In this document: piece by piece, positions 10,126-18,033 of the stretch
Numbering within the stretch: position 1 is the first letter of the stretch
How the letters are laid out: every line of letters begins with the position of its first letter
Origin: Agrobacterium tumefaciens
Lineage (GTDB): Bacteria; Pseudomonadota; Alphaproteobacteria; Rhizobiales; Rhizobiaceae
Direction of reading: 5' to 3'
Length of the DNA stretch: 64,000 bases
Assembly: GCF_005221385.1 (NCBI RefSeq)
Contig: NZ_CP039904.1
Span: 1,833,501-1,897,500, forward strand
Notes under the pieces: generated by a model
The model's input: the letters and a program-made list of their open reading frames with translations, nothing else
The model's database searches: none
What the model was told of the DNA's origin: nothing
Translations under genes and position numbers: made by a program

Positions 10126-10967
10126 CGCATCACCTCCGCATCAATTGCCTGTCGGTCGAGTACCTTGAGACGCCGGACCGGATTGCGGGGATCTGGCATC
10201 GCCGCGATCAGGCCACGCGTATAGGGATGTTGCGCATCTTCCAGCTTCGTCAGCGTTTCCACGACGCGCCCGCCATACATGACCAGCACCCGTTCGCAGA
10301 AGGCCGACACCATGCGGATGTCATGGCTGATGAGAATGAGGCCTGAATTGTTTTCGCGCACCATCTCGTCCAGAAGCAGAAGCACATCCTTGCGAACGCT
10401 GACATCGAGAGCCGAGGTCGGCTCGTCGGCGATAACGAGCTTCGGTTTGGCGAGCAGCATCATGGCGATCATCACGCGCTGCCCCATGCCGCCGGAAATC
10501 TGATGCGGATAAAGCCCCATCACGCGGTCGGGATCGTTGATGCGCACGCGCAGCAGCATATCCCGCGCTGCGTTTCTCGCGGCCTTGCCGGTGAGAGCCA
10601 GATGCAGTTCTGCCGCCTCCGCCACCTGTTTTCCGATGGGCAGGACCGGATTGAGCGAATAACGCGGGTCCTGCATGATCAACGCCATCTCGCTGCCGCG
10701 GATCGCGCCCATCTGGCGCTCGGATCTGGTAAGCAGCGGCTCGGAGAGGAAGTCCATGCGCTCCGCTGTAACGGTGGCGCTTTTCGGCAGAAGCCGCATG
10801 GCGGCGCGGCCGGTCGTGGACTTGCCGGAGCCGGATTCGCCGACGATGCCGACACGCTCGCGCCCAACGTCGAAGTTGACATTGGAAACGGCGGGAATGG
10901 AGTTGCGGCCGAAGCGAACGTTGAGGTCGCGGACCGAAAGAATGGGGGAGCTATCAGGAACGGGCAT
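10122..10967 (-). CDS. Peptide/nickel-type ABC transporter ATPase (DppD-like)
   Basis: Walker A is GESGSGKST, the signature ISGGMGQRVMIAMML departs from the usual LSGGQ, and Walker B is VIADEPTSALD. The C-terminus HPYTRGLIAAMPDPRNPVRR is the start of the oligopeptide (oligo_HPY) extension. The start chosen is the ATG at 10967 (MPVPDSSPILSVRDLNV), giving 281 aa and a 14-base overlap with the upstream permease. A longer frame to 11018 would overlap that gene further without reason. Confidence 0.9.
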   Translation of the reverse strand: MPVPDSSPILSVRDLNVRFGRNSIPAVSNVNFDVGRERVGIVGESGSGKSTTGRAAMRLLPKSATVTAERMDFLSEPLLTRSERQMGAIRGSEMALIMQDPRYSLNPVLPIGKQVAEAAELHLALTGKAARNAARDMLLRVRINDPDRVMGLYPHQISGGMGQRVMIAMMLLAKPKLVIADEPTSALDVSVRKDVLLLLDEMVRENNSGLILISHDIRMVSAFCERVLVMYGGRVVETLTKLEDAQHPYTRGLIAAMPDPRNPVRRLKVLDRQAIDAEVMR

Positions 10968-11853
10968 GGCGCGGATCCAAGAGGTCTCGCAGCGTATCGC
11001 CGGCGATGTTGAAGGCAAGGCTCGTCAGCAGGATGGCGATGCCGGGCATGACGGCAACCCACCAGTAATCGAGCATGAATTTACGGCCGCTGGAGATCAT
11101 CGCTCCCCATTCCGGCAAGGGAGGCTGGGCCCCGAGACCGAGGAAGCCAAGCGATGCGGCAGTGAGGATGATGCCGGCCATGTTCAGCGTCAGGCGGACG
11201 ATGACCGAAGGAATGCACATCGGCGCAATGTATAAAAACAGGATGCGCAGCGGTGATGCGCCATAAAGGCGGGCGGCGGCCACATAATCCGTATTGCGCA
11301 CGACGAGGGCTTCGGCGCGGGCAAGACGCGCGATTGGCGGCCAGGCGGTCAGCGAGATCGCGATAATCGCCGTGCCGAGACCCGCACCCATGGCGGCCGC
11401 AAAGGCAAGTGCCAGCACGAGCGATGGGAAGGACAGCACGATATCGGTGGCGCGCATCAGGATCGCATCGGTTCTGCCGCCGAAGAAGCCGGCCATGACG
11501 CCAATCGCAAGGCCGATGGGGCCGACGATAACCGAGACCGACAAAACCGTCTGGATGGTGATGCGGGTGCCATAGACGAGCCGGCTGAAAATATCCCGGC
11601 CGAATTCGTCGGTTCCGGCCAGATGCAGCCAGCTGGGCGGCTGAAGCGCATTGTCGAGTGCCTGGCGGGCCGGATCGAATGGTGCAATGAGCGGCGCAAA
11701 AATCGCGACGAGAACCAGGATGGCAAGGATGGCGAAACCGAACATTCCAAGCGGCTCGTCACCGAGCTTCCTTAATGTCCGGAACGTCGTGGTCGATAGG
11801 CGTGACAGGGCGCTGCGGCCGTGAACACCATTATTCTGGGTGATATCGGTCAT
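10954..11853 (-). CDS. Peptide-type ABC transporter permease (DppC-like)
   Basis: It is an inner-membrane permease of 299 aa. The N-terminal cytoplasmic stretch precedes a first membrane segment (FAILAILVLVAIFAPLIAPF), then the DppC-type FGRDIFSRLVYGTRIT, and the EAA-loop region ARAEALVVRNTDYVAAARLYG. Five to six membrane segments are expected. The start overlaps the DppB-like stop as ATGA. Partner of the DppB-like permease at 11850-12878. Confidence 0.9.
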   Translation of the reverse strand: MTDITQNNGVHGRSALSRLSTTTFRTLRKLGDEPLGMFGFAILAILVLVAIFAPLIAPFDPARQALDNALQPPSWLHLAGTDEFGRDIFSRLVYGTRITIQTVLSVSVIVGPIGLAIGVMAGFFGGRTDAILMRATDIVLSFPSLVLALAFAAAMGAGLGTAIIAISLTAWPPIARLARAEALVVRNTDYVAAARLYGASPLRILFLYIAPMCIPSVIVRLTLNMAGIILTAASLGFLGLGAQPPLPEWGAMISSGRKFMLDYWWVAVMPGIAILLTSLAFNIAGDTLRDLLDPRHARS

Positions 11854-12878
11854 CGAGCGACCTCCCGTGTGCGCGGGTCCAGCGTGGTATAGGCCACGTC
11901 TGCCAGGAAGTTGAGCATCATGAAGATGAATCCGATGACGATGGTGGCTGCGAGAATGGCATTCATGTCACCGATGAGCAGGGCGTTGGTCATGTATTGA
12001 CCGATACCGGGCCAGGAAAAGACGATTTCCGTCACCACGGCGCCTTCGAGAAGGTTGCCATAGGAGATTGCGAGAACGGTGATGAGCTGCACGGCGATAT
12101 TGGGCAGCACGTGCCGGGTAACCGTGCGTGCCGGGCTGACGCCCTTGGCGCGCGCTGCGATCACATAATCCTGGCTGAGTTGCTCGAGCGTGAAAGCACG
12201 TGTCATGCGGGTGATATAGGCCATCGCCATATAGGCAAGGATGATCGCCGGCAGGAGGATGTGCGAAAGCGCGTTCCAGAAAATCTCGGTTTCGCCGGCA
12301 AGGAGGGTATCGACCAGCATCAGTCCCGTTTTCGGTTCCACGAGGCCTTCGTAAAAAACGTCGACACGGCCGGGGCCTGCAACAAGGTTGAGATTGGCGT
12401 AGAAAATCACCAGCCCGACGATGCCGAACCAGAAGACCGGGATCGAATGTCCCACCAGCGCGAAGACACGGGCGAATTTGTCGATGAACGTATCGCGAAA
12501 CAGCGCGGCGGAAAGACCAAGCGGCACGCCGATGACGGTGGAGATGATGATCGCCAGCGTCGCCAGTTCCAGAGTTGCCGGAAAGGCCTGTGCCAGATCC
12601 TTGGTCACCGGGTTGCCGGTCAGGATTGCTATCCCGAAATCTCCATGCAGCAGGCCGCGCAGATAAAGGAAAAACTGCTGGTAGAGCGGCAGATCAAGTC
12701 CGAGCCGCGCCCGCATGGCCTCATAGGCCTTGGGGTCCGCAAGCTCGCCGACAATTGCGCCGACCGGATCGGTCGGCATGACCCGGCCAATGATGAATGT
12801 GATGCAGAGCAGAATGAAGAGGCTGACGACAAGTTGCAGAAAGCGATGTCCAAGCCCGCGCAGTGAGATTTCCGTCAT
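11850..12878 (-). CDS. Peptide-type ABC transporter permease (DppB-like)
   Basis: It is a six-helix permease, about 342 aa. After the first membrane segment comes RVMPTDPVGAIVGE, then the loop IAARAKGVSPARTV that contacts the ATPase. The C-terminal EIVFSWPGIGQYM and DPRTRE are family hallmarks. The ATG at 12878 is preferred over an in-frame GTG four codons earlier, because GGAAG lies a workable distance upstream of the ATG. It is the first gene of the transport operon and diverges from gntR, so their promoters share 12879-13084. Confidence 0.88.
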   Translation of the reverse strand: MTEISLRGLGHRFLQLVVSLFILLCITFIIGRVMPTDPVGAIVGELADPKAYEAMRARLGLDLPLYQQFFLYLRGLLHGDFGIAILTGNPVTKDLAQAFPATLELATLAIIISTVIGVPLGLSAALFRDTFIDKFARVFALVGHSIPVFWFGIVGLVIFYANLNLVAGPGRVDVFYEGLVEPKTGLMLVDTLLAGETEIFWNALSHILLPAIILAYMAMAYITRMTRAFTLEQLSQDYVIAARAKGVSPARTVTRHVLPNIAVQLITVLAISYGNLLEGAVVTEIVFSWPGIGQYMTNALLIGDMNAILAATIVIGFIFMMLNFLADVAYTTLDPRTREVAR

Positions 12879-13030
12879 TGCAGGCCGCACTTCCGCACGA
12901 GGAAACCGTTAGCGAATGGCGTATCTCGAACCGCTCGCCACAGGCGCGCAATTCTCCATTGCAAAAACTCTTGATGGTACTTCATCCCAACTCCTCCCTG
13001 AGCTAACATGAAAACATATGACGTAACACA

Positions 13031-13044
13031 AAGTCATCATATGA
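13031..13044. promoter_or_regulatory. Candidate GntR operator, copy 1
   Basis: Read on the minus strand, these 14 bases are TCATATGATGACTT, identical to 13830-13843 on the plus strand. The core GTCAT/ATGAC is a partial palindrome. It sits about 45 bases before the gntR start in the divergent region with dppB, as expected for autoregulation and control of the transporter. A related half (CATATGAC) lies at 13016-13023. Confidence 0.6.
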
Positions 13045-13084
13045 GTAACGAAGGGATTCGTATTTCGCAAGAGGGAAGAGTGGC

Positions 13085-13798
13085 ATGAGGGACGATATGG
13101 CAAAACCGCGGGAGCGACGGGCGCAACAGATCATCGACAATCTCAGCGCGGAAATTCGCAGCGGTAAACTGAGAAATGGTGACCAGCTTCCCACGGAACC
13201 GCAGCTTGAACGCACCTATGGCGTGAGCCGAACGGTGGTGCGCGAAGCGATCGCGGATTTGCGCTCTGCCGGTTATGTCGTTCCCATCCAGGGCAAGGGG
13301 GTTTTTGTCAGCAATACCAGTGAATGGGCCGGGGTAAAGCTGACCCAGTCGGAAGCTGGCACCATTGCGGAAACGCTGGAAATGCTGGAGTTCCGGCTGG
13401 CAACGGAAGGGGAGGCGGCGGCGATTGCAGCCTATCGCCGCACGGCCCAGCAGGAAGCCGCAATCTCGGCCGCGCACCGGAAAATGGCCCGCGCCATAGA
13501 TGCCGGCGAAACCACCGTTGACGCCGATTACGAGTTTCATACGGCCATCGCGATTGCCACGAATAACCGCTTTTATCTGGAGGCCCTGCGCCAGTTCGGT
13601 TCACGCTCCATACCGCGCGGTCAGTTTCCGACGCTGCCTGAAACGGGGGATGCGAATTATCTTCGCAAAGTGCAGGCGGAACACGATGCAATCCTGCGCG
13701 CCATCGTCGAGCAGGACCCGGATGCGGCGCGAAAAGCCATGCGCGAACATATGCTTGCGAGCCAACGTCGCTATCGCCTGCTTTCGGAAGCGCAATAG
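13085..13798 (+). CDS. GntR-family regulator, FadR/FCD subfamily
   Basis: A DNA-binding protein of 237 aa. Residues about 12-75 are the winged helix (LPTEPQLERTYGVSRTVVREAIADL). Residues about 95-230 are an all-helical FCD ligand domain, with DYEFHTAIAIATNN, EHDAI and REHM supplying the usual metal-binding Asp and His residues. The start ATG at 13085 follows AGGGAAGAG, and an ATG four codons later is also possible. It diverges from the transporter operon and is followed 67 bases later by the dehydratase. FCD regulators usually sense organic or sugar acids, which fits the neighbours. Confidence 0.9.
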   Translation: MRDDMAKPRERRAQQIIDNLSAEIRSGKLRNGDQLPTEPQLERTYGVSRTVVREAIADLRSAGYVVPIQGKGVFVSNTSEWAGVKLTQSEAGTIAETLEMLEFRLATEGEAAAIAAYRRTAQQEAAISAAHRKMARAIDAGETTVDADYEFHTAIAIATNNRFYLEALRQFGSRSIPRGQFPTLPETGDANYLRKVQAEHDAILRAIVEQDPDAARKAMREHMLASQRRYRLLSEAQ

Positions 13799-13829
13799 CA
13801 TCTCGACACTCATCTTATTTCGTGCAATG

Positions 13830-13843
13830 TCATATGATGACTT
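13830..13843. promoter_or_regulatory. Candidate GntR operator, copy 2
   Basis: TCATATGATGACTT matches the element at 13031-13044 exactly, in inverse orientation. It lies 22 bases before the dehydratase ATG, so bound GntR would block that promoter or its early transcription. Its inner 13 bases GTCATATGATGAC form an imperfect palindrome. Confidence 0.6.
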
Positions 13844-13865
13844 GCATGGAGAGAGGAGAGAATCG

Positions 13866-14846
13866 ATGTATGTCGGCACCCAGGTTGCTGCACGCGACGA
13901 TGAGGATTTCAAGGTTTGGGCGCAGCTCGGCGTCAAGAACATAAGCGCTGACCCGCCCGGAAAGCCCGCGAGCTGGGTTCTGGATGACTTCGAGCGTCTG
14001 CGCGACAAGGTCGAAAGTTTCGGTCTGGTGCTGGACATGGTGCAATTGCCCCTGCCTTCCCGGCCGATCGAACAGGCATCGTATCCGGATATCCTGCTTG
14101 CCGGTCCAGAGCGTGACCGGCAGATCGATGCCGTCTGCACGATGATCGAGAATATCGCCAAGGCCGGCATTCCGGCAGCGAAATACAATCTCAATCTCAT
14201 CGGCATTCCGCGCACTGAAATGGAACTTGGCCGCGGCGGTTCGCTGAATGAAGCGTGGCGGTGGGACAAGGCTGACCACAATGCCGATCCGGGTCTGGCC
14301 GGCGTACTTTCGGAAGACGAGAACTGGGAGCGCATCGATTATTTCCTCGAGCGCGTGGTGCCGGTCGCGGCAAGCAACAAGGTGCGCCTCGCGTGCCATC
14401 CGCATGATCCCTATACGCCACCGGGCTATAAGGGCGTCACCCGTGTGCTCGGCACCGTCGAGGGCCTGAAGAAATTCGTGCAGATGCGCGAAAACCCCTA
14501 TCACGGCCTGAATTTCTGCCAGGGGTCGATTGGCGAGATGCTTGATAATCCGCGCGAGGAGATCGATGACATCATCCGCTGGTTCGGCAGCCGCGACAAG
14601 ATTTTCAACGTCCATTTCCGCAATATCAGCGGCGGCAAGCTGTCGTTCATGGAGACGTTCCCCGATGAGGGCGACATGGACATGGTACGTTCGCTGAAGC
14701 TCTATCGTGAGCTGGGCTATCGCTACATGATCATGCCCGATCATGTGCCGACGATTGCCGGCCGCGACCCCGTCGGCGTCGCTTTCGGCTTCTGCTACGG
14801 CTACATCGCCGCGCTTCTGGAAGCACTCAACAACAAGCATCTTTGA
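13866..14846 (+). CDS. Mannonate dehydratase-like TIM-barrel protein (UxuA family)
   Basis: The ATG at 13866, behind GAGAGGAGAG, gives 326 aa. An open frame reaches far upstream inside gntR but is not used. The family is supported by NFCQGSIGEM, the segment CHPHDPYTPPGYKG, NVHFRNISGGK and YMIMPDHVPTI, whose His and Cys residues match the metal site of UxuA-type enzymes. UxuA usually has about 390 aa, so this is a shorter relative. The expected reaction is dehydration of D-mannonate or a related sugar acid to a 2-keto-3-deoxy acid. It sits between its likely regulator and the binding protein, so the imported compound is probably a uronate derivative. Confidence 0.75.
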   Translation: MYVGTQVAARDDEDFKVWAQLGVKNISADPPGKPASWVLDDFERLRDKVESFGLVLDMVQLPLPSRPIEQASYPDILLAGPERDRQIDAVCTMIENIAKAGIPAAKYNLNLIGIPRTEMELGRGGSLNEAWRWDKADHNADPGLAGVLSEDENWERIDYFLERVVPVAASNKVRLACHPHDPYTPPGYKGVTRVLGTVEGLKKFVQMRENPYHGLNFCQGSIGEMLDNPREEIDDIIRWFGSRDKIFNVHFRNISGGKLSFMETFPDEGDMDMVRSLKLYRELGYRYMIMPDHVPTIAGRDPVGVAFGFCYGYIAALLEALNNKHL

Positions 14847-14922
14847 CCGTTTCAGGCCGGTCGGCGCAGGTCCGCGCCGCCGGTTTCACATCCATAATTA
14901 CCGATCTGTAGGAGGAGCAGGT

Positions 14923-16509
14923 ATGAGAAAATCATTGATCCGTCTCGCATTCACCACCGTTCTGGGAGCCATGCTGGTGCCCGCGGCACCAAGTCTGGCA
15001 AAAACCCCCAACGACCAGCTCATCATCGCAACGTCGCTGGCTCAGGTTCTGTCGCTTGATCCGCATCAGGCCACCGAAGCCAAGGCCAACGAAATCATGG
15101 CCAATCTTTATGATCGCCTGATTTCGGTTGACGGTTCGGGCAAGGTCTCGCCGCAGCTGGCGGAGCGCTGGGAGACAGACGACAAGGGCATCACGTTCCA
15201 TCTTCGCGAGGCCAAATTCGCGTCCGGCAATCCTGTCACCTCTGCGGATGTGGTTTATTCGTTCAGCCGCCTGTTGAAGATGAACCAGGCGGCCGCCGCC
15301 AACCTTAAACGTGTCGGTTATAATGCTGACAATGTCGACAAGCTGGTGAGCGCGCCGGATGAAAAAACGGTGCGCATCGAACTTTCCGGTGAGACCACGT
15401 CCGAACTGCTGCTCTATCGCCTCGCCATGGTCATTGCCAGCGTTGTCGACAGCAAGGAACTCAAGTCCCATGAAGTCAATGATGATTGGGGCAATGCCTG
15501 GCTGAGAACGAATTCCGCCGGTTCCGGACCCTTCACGCTCAATCGCTGGTCGCCCAATGAGATCATCATTCTCGAGGCCAACAAGGATTACGTGGCCGGC
15601 AGCCCGAAAATGCGCCGCGTCATCGTGCGGCATGTGCCCGAAAGCCAGGTCGAGCGTCTGATGCTGGAGCGCGGCGATATCGACATCGCCAGTGCCTTGA
15701 CGGCGGCTGACCTTGCGATCTTCAACAACAAGGAAGGTTTTCAGATCCAGCGCGTGCCGACGGGCGGTTTCTACGTCCTGTCGATGAATGCCGGCAAGGA
15801 GCCTTTGTCCAATCCCAAGGTCCGCGAAGCAATCGCTTACGGCATCGACTACAAGGGCATGGAAAAGACCATCATGGGGCCTTATGGCCGGGCGCGCACG
15901 GTGCCGGTGCCTGAGAATTTCGAATATGCCATTCCAAGCCCGGACTGGAAACTCGATGTTCCCAAAGCAAAGGCACTGCTCAAGGAAGCCGGATATGAGA
16001 ACGGCTTTACGCTTAATCTGAAGACGATTGCACAGACACCGCGTATCGACCTTGCCACCGCGATCCAGGCGTCCCTGAGCCAGATCGGCATCAAGGTCAA
16101 TATCCAGCAGGGCAATGGTTCGGACGTGATTGCCGCTCACCGCGCCCGCGATTTCGATCTGCTCATTCCGCAGACCGGCGCCTATATGCCGAATGTGCTG
16201 GGTTCTATGGAGCAGTTTTCCAGCAACCCCGACAATTCGCTTGCCGCCAACAATGCCGGCAATTTCGTCTGGCGCTCGGCCTGGGACATTCCGGAACTGA
16301 CTGCGCTGACGGCAAAGGCTTCGCTTGAACCCGACGCCAAGAAACGTGGGGAAATCTACACCGAGATGCAGGAGAAGTTCATTGCGCAGAATCCGGCCGT
16401 GCTGCCGATGTTTGAGCGGTTCGAACCGATTGTGCTCAATGCGCGCGTGAAGGACTATGTGGGCCATCCAAGCCAGACGACACGGCTGGAAAAGGTGACG
16501 AAGGACTGA
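14923..16509 (+). CDS. ABC transporter substrate-binding protein, family 5 (peptide/nickel/sugar-oligomer type)
   Basis: The ATG at 14923 follows AGGAGGAG and gives 528 aa. A signal peptide ends near SLAKT. The SBP_bac_5 layout is clear: LDPHQATEAKANEIMANLYDR, LAERWETDDKGITFHLR, FASGNPVTSADVVYSFSR, and GSGPFTL. It is the periplasmic receptor for the permeases and ATPases transcribed the other way at 9388-12878. Family 5 proteins bind peptides, opines and oligosaccharides. The UxuA-like neighbour favours a sugar-acid or oligouronide ligand, but this is inference. Confidence 0.9.
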   Translation: MRKSLIRLAFTTVLGAMLVPAAPSLAKTPNDQLIIATSLAQVLSLDPHQATEAKANEIMANLYDRLISVDGSGKVSPQLAERWETDDKGITFHLREAKFASGNPVTSADVVYSFSRLLKMNQAAAANLKRVGYNADNVDKLVSAPDEKTVRIELSGETTSELLLYRLAMVIASVVDSKELKSHEVNDDWGNAWLRTNSAGSGPFTLNRWSPNEIIILEANKDYVAGSPKMRRVIVRHVPESQVERLMLERGDIDIASALTAADLAIFNNKEGFQIQRVPTGGFYVLSMNAGKEPLSNPKVREAIAYGIDYKGMEKTIMGPYGRARTVPVPENFEYAIPSPDWKLDVPKAKALLKEAGYENGFTLNLKTIAQTPRIDLATAIQASLSQIGIKVNIQQGNGSDVIAAHRARDFDLLIPQTGAYMPNVLGSMEQFSSNPDNSLAANNAGNFVWRSAWDIPELTALTAKASLEPDAKKRGEIYTEMQEKFIAQNPAVLPMFERFEPIVLNARVKDYVGHPSQTTRLEKVTKD

Positions 16510-16541
16510 GGGCCAGACCACACACCATCTGAAAATCTGTG

Positions 16542-16568
16542 ACGGGCGGTCTTACCGCCCGTTTTTTA
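16542..16568 (+). terminator. Rho-independent terminator
   Basis: A perfect 9-base stem ACGGGCGGT / ACCGCCCGT with a CTT loop is followed by a run of T. It lies 32 bases after the binding-protein stop and ends that operon. Confidence 0.85.
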
Positions 16569-16752
16569 TCGGCAGTTGCAGCGCAATGTTTCAGGGCAGA
16601 CCATTGGTTTCAGGCGATTATCGTCATCATCCCGAAATTTCGGGGGTTTTCTCAAGGACTTCATCGGATTAGACCGTGTGATGACCATTCCTTCCGCTGG
16701 GCGAGAGTCGCAAACTCCGCTCACCAACCTCCCAGAAAATACGTTGACGATC

Positions 16753-17856
16753 ATGAACCTTGCACAGATAAAACTTCCGTCGCGGCCGCTGAGCCTCAAG
16801 CGTGGCGTCATTTCGGTGCCGGCAGCCTATTATTTTTCCATTCCGGTGCTTCTGGTAATCCTGGCGGTGATGCTTGTGGCTGAGGGCCCGGGCATATTGC
16901 GCGATTACCAGATCAGTAAAGATCCGCTTGAGATTGAAAGCGGCGATATCAACGGCAGCTGCAAGACACGCAAGGCGATCTTTACGACCTGCGAGGCGGA
17001 CCTTTCTTATGAACAAGCCGGCGTGAGCTACACGAAGGAAGTCGAGGTCATGTTCGTCGATTTCCATTCCGGTGACTATGAGACCGGGCTGGTCATTTCC
17101 GCGAAGAACCCGGAGCTTGCAACGATCTCACTCGGCCTCGATATGCTCTGGAACCGCATCATCACACTCGGTGTGTTTGTCGCCCTGCTCGGTTTCGGCA
17201 GTCTGGCAATGCTGTTTACGCTTATCCGCGTCCTGCGAGCCCGCCTGCAATTGCGGCATCCGGCACCTTTGACTGTTATCCCCGTGGCGCTGACGGCAGT
17301 TGCCGAAAAACGCAGCCGCCTTTTCGTAACCTATGCCGATACGGTCAGAGACGCCAAAACCAAGCGGCAGTCCTTCACGCATCTGGAGAGAGGACGCATC
17401 CCTGTTGTCGTCGGTCACACCGGAAAACACGATATTGCGCTGGCGGTCTGGCACGGCAATACCGCGCTTCCGGTTCTTCTCGACGATCAGCTGGAGCGGA
17501 TCGACCTCTCGAACGAGGAGAGGGCGCAGGCTCTTGCATCAATTGCACCGATGGTTGCGAGCCAGGTACAGGAAGCTTCCCCCACTGCCGGTGCGGCGAT
17601 AAAGAAACAACCGGGCCTTCTGCGTCGGCTTGGGACTTTCGCCGCAATCGTGGCCGTCATCATTGTCGCGGCCTTCGGCTACTGGCTGTGGTACGTCACA
17701 GCCGCGCCGTCGCAATTCAATTCGCCGGGTATGGACCTCAACAACATGATGCCCGCAGCCGTCAATGAATGGGGTTGCGCCCGCCTGCAGGAGCGCTTCG
17801 CCGACGGCCCGGCGCCCTTCGGATGTACTGCGGCTGACTACCGAAGCTGGAAATAA
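16753..17856 (+). CDS. DUF3592-like membrane protein
   Basis: A protein of about 367 aa of unknown function. Three hydrophobic segments are visible, near residues 24-45 (YYFSIPVLLVILAVMLVA), 135-155 and 300-320. The stretch between the first two contains paired cysteines (GSCKTRKAIFTTCEADL) and fits the DUF3592 domain. The C-terminus is periplasmic-like with NEWGCARLQERF and FGCTAADYRSW. Start sites are uncertain: ATG at 16753 (MNLAQIK) keeps a normal N-terminus, while 16681 and 16576 are also open. It follows a terminator, so it has its own promoter. Confidence 0.6.
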   Translation: MNLAQIKLPSRPLSLKRGVISVPAAYYFSIPVLLVILAVMLVAEGPGILRDYQISKDPLEIESGDINGSCKTRKAIFTTCEADLSYEQAGVSYTKEVEVMFVDFHSGDYETGLVISAKNPELATISLGLDMLWNRIITLGVFVALLGFGSLAMLFTLIRVLRARLQLRHPAPLTVIPVALTAVAEKRSRLFVTYADTVRDAKTKRQSFTHLERGRIPVVVGHTGKHDIALAVWHGNTALPVLLDDQLERIDLSNEERAQALASIAPMVASQVQEASPTAGAAIKKQPGLLRRLGTFAAIVAVIIVAAFGYWLWYVTAAPSQFNSPGMDLNNMMPAAVNEWGCARLQERFADGPAPFGCTAADYRSWK

Positions 17857-18033
17857 CGGCTTCTCTCTCTAACATCGCCGGACCGAGCGCAACGTTTTGC
17901 GCCGGTCCGGTGCATATCCTGTTTTGCGCAGAATGGCTGGCGCCATTTATCAATAGTTGCATTAGAGATTTATAAATAAACCAAATTCATAGTGCGATCA
18001 TGGGCGGTTCTTCAGAGGCTGGGAGAGTGCATC

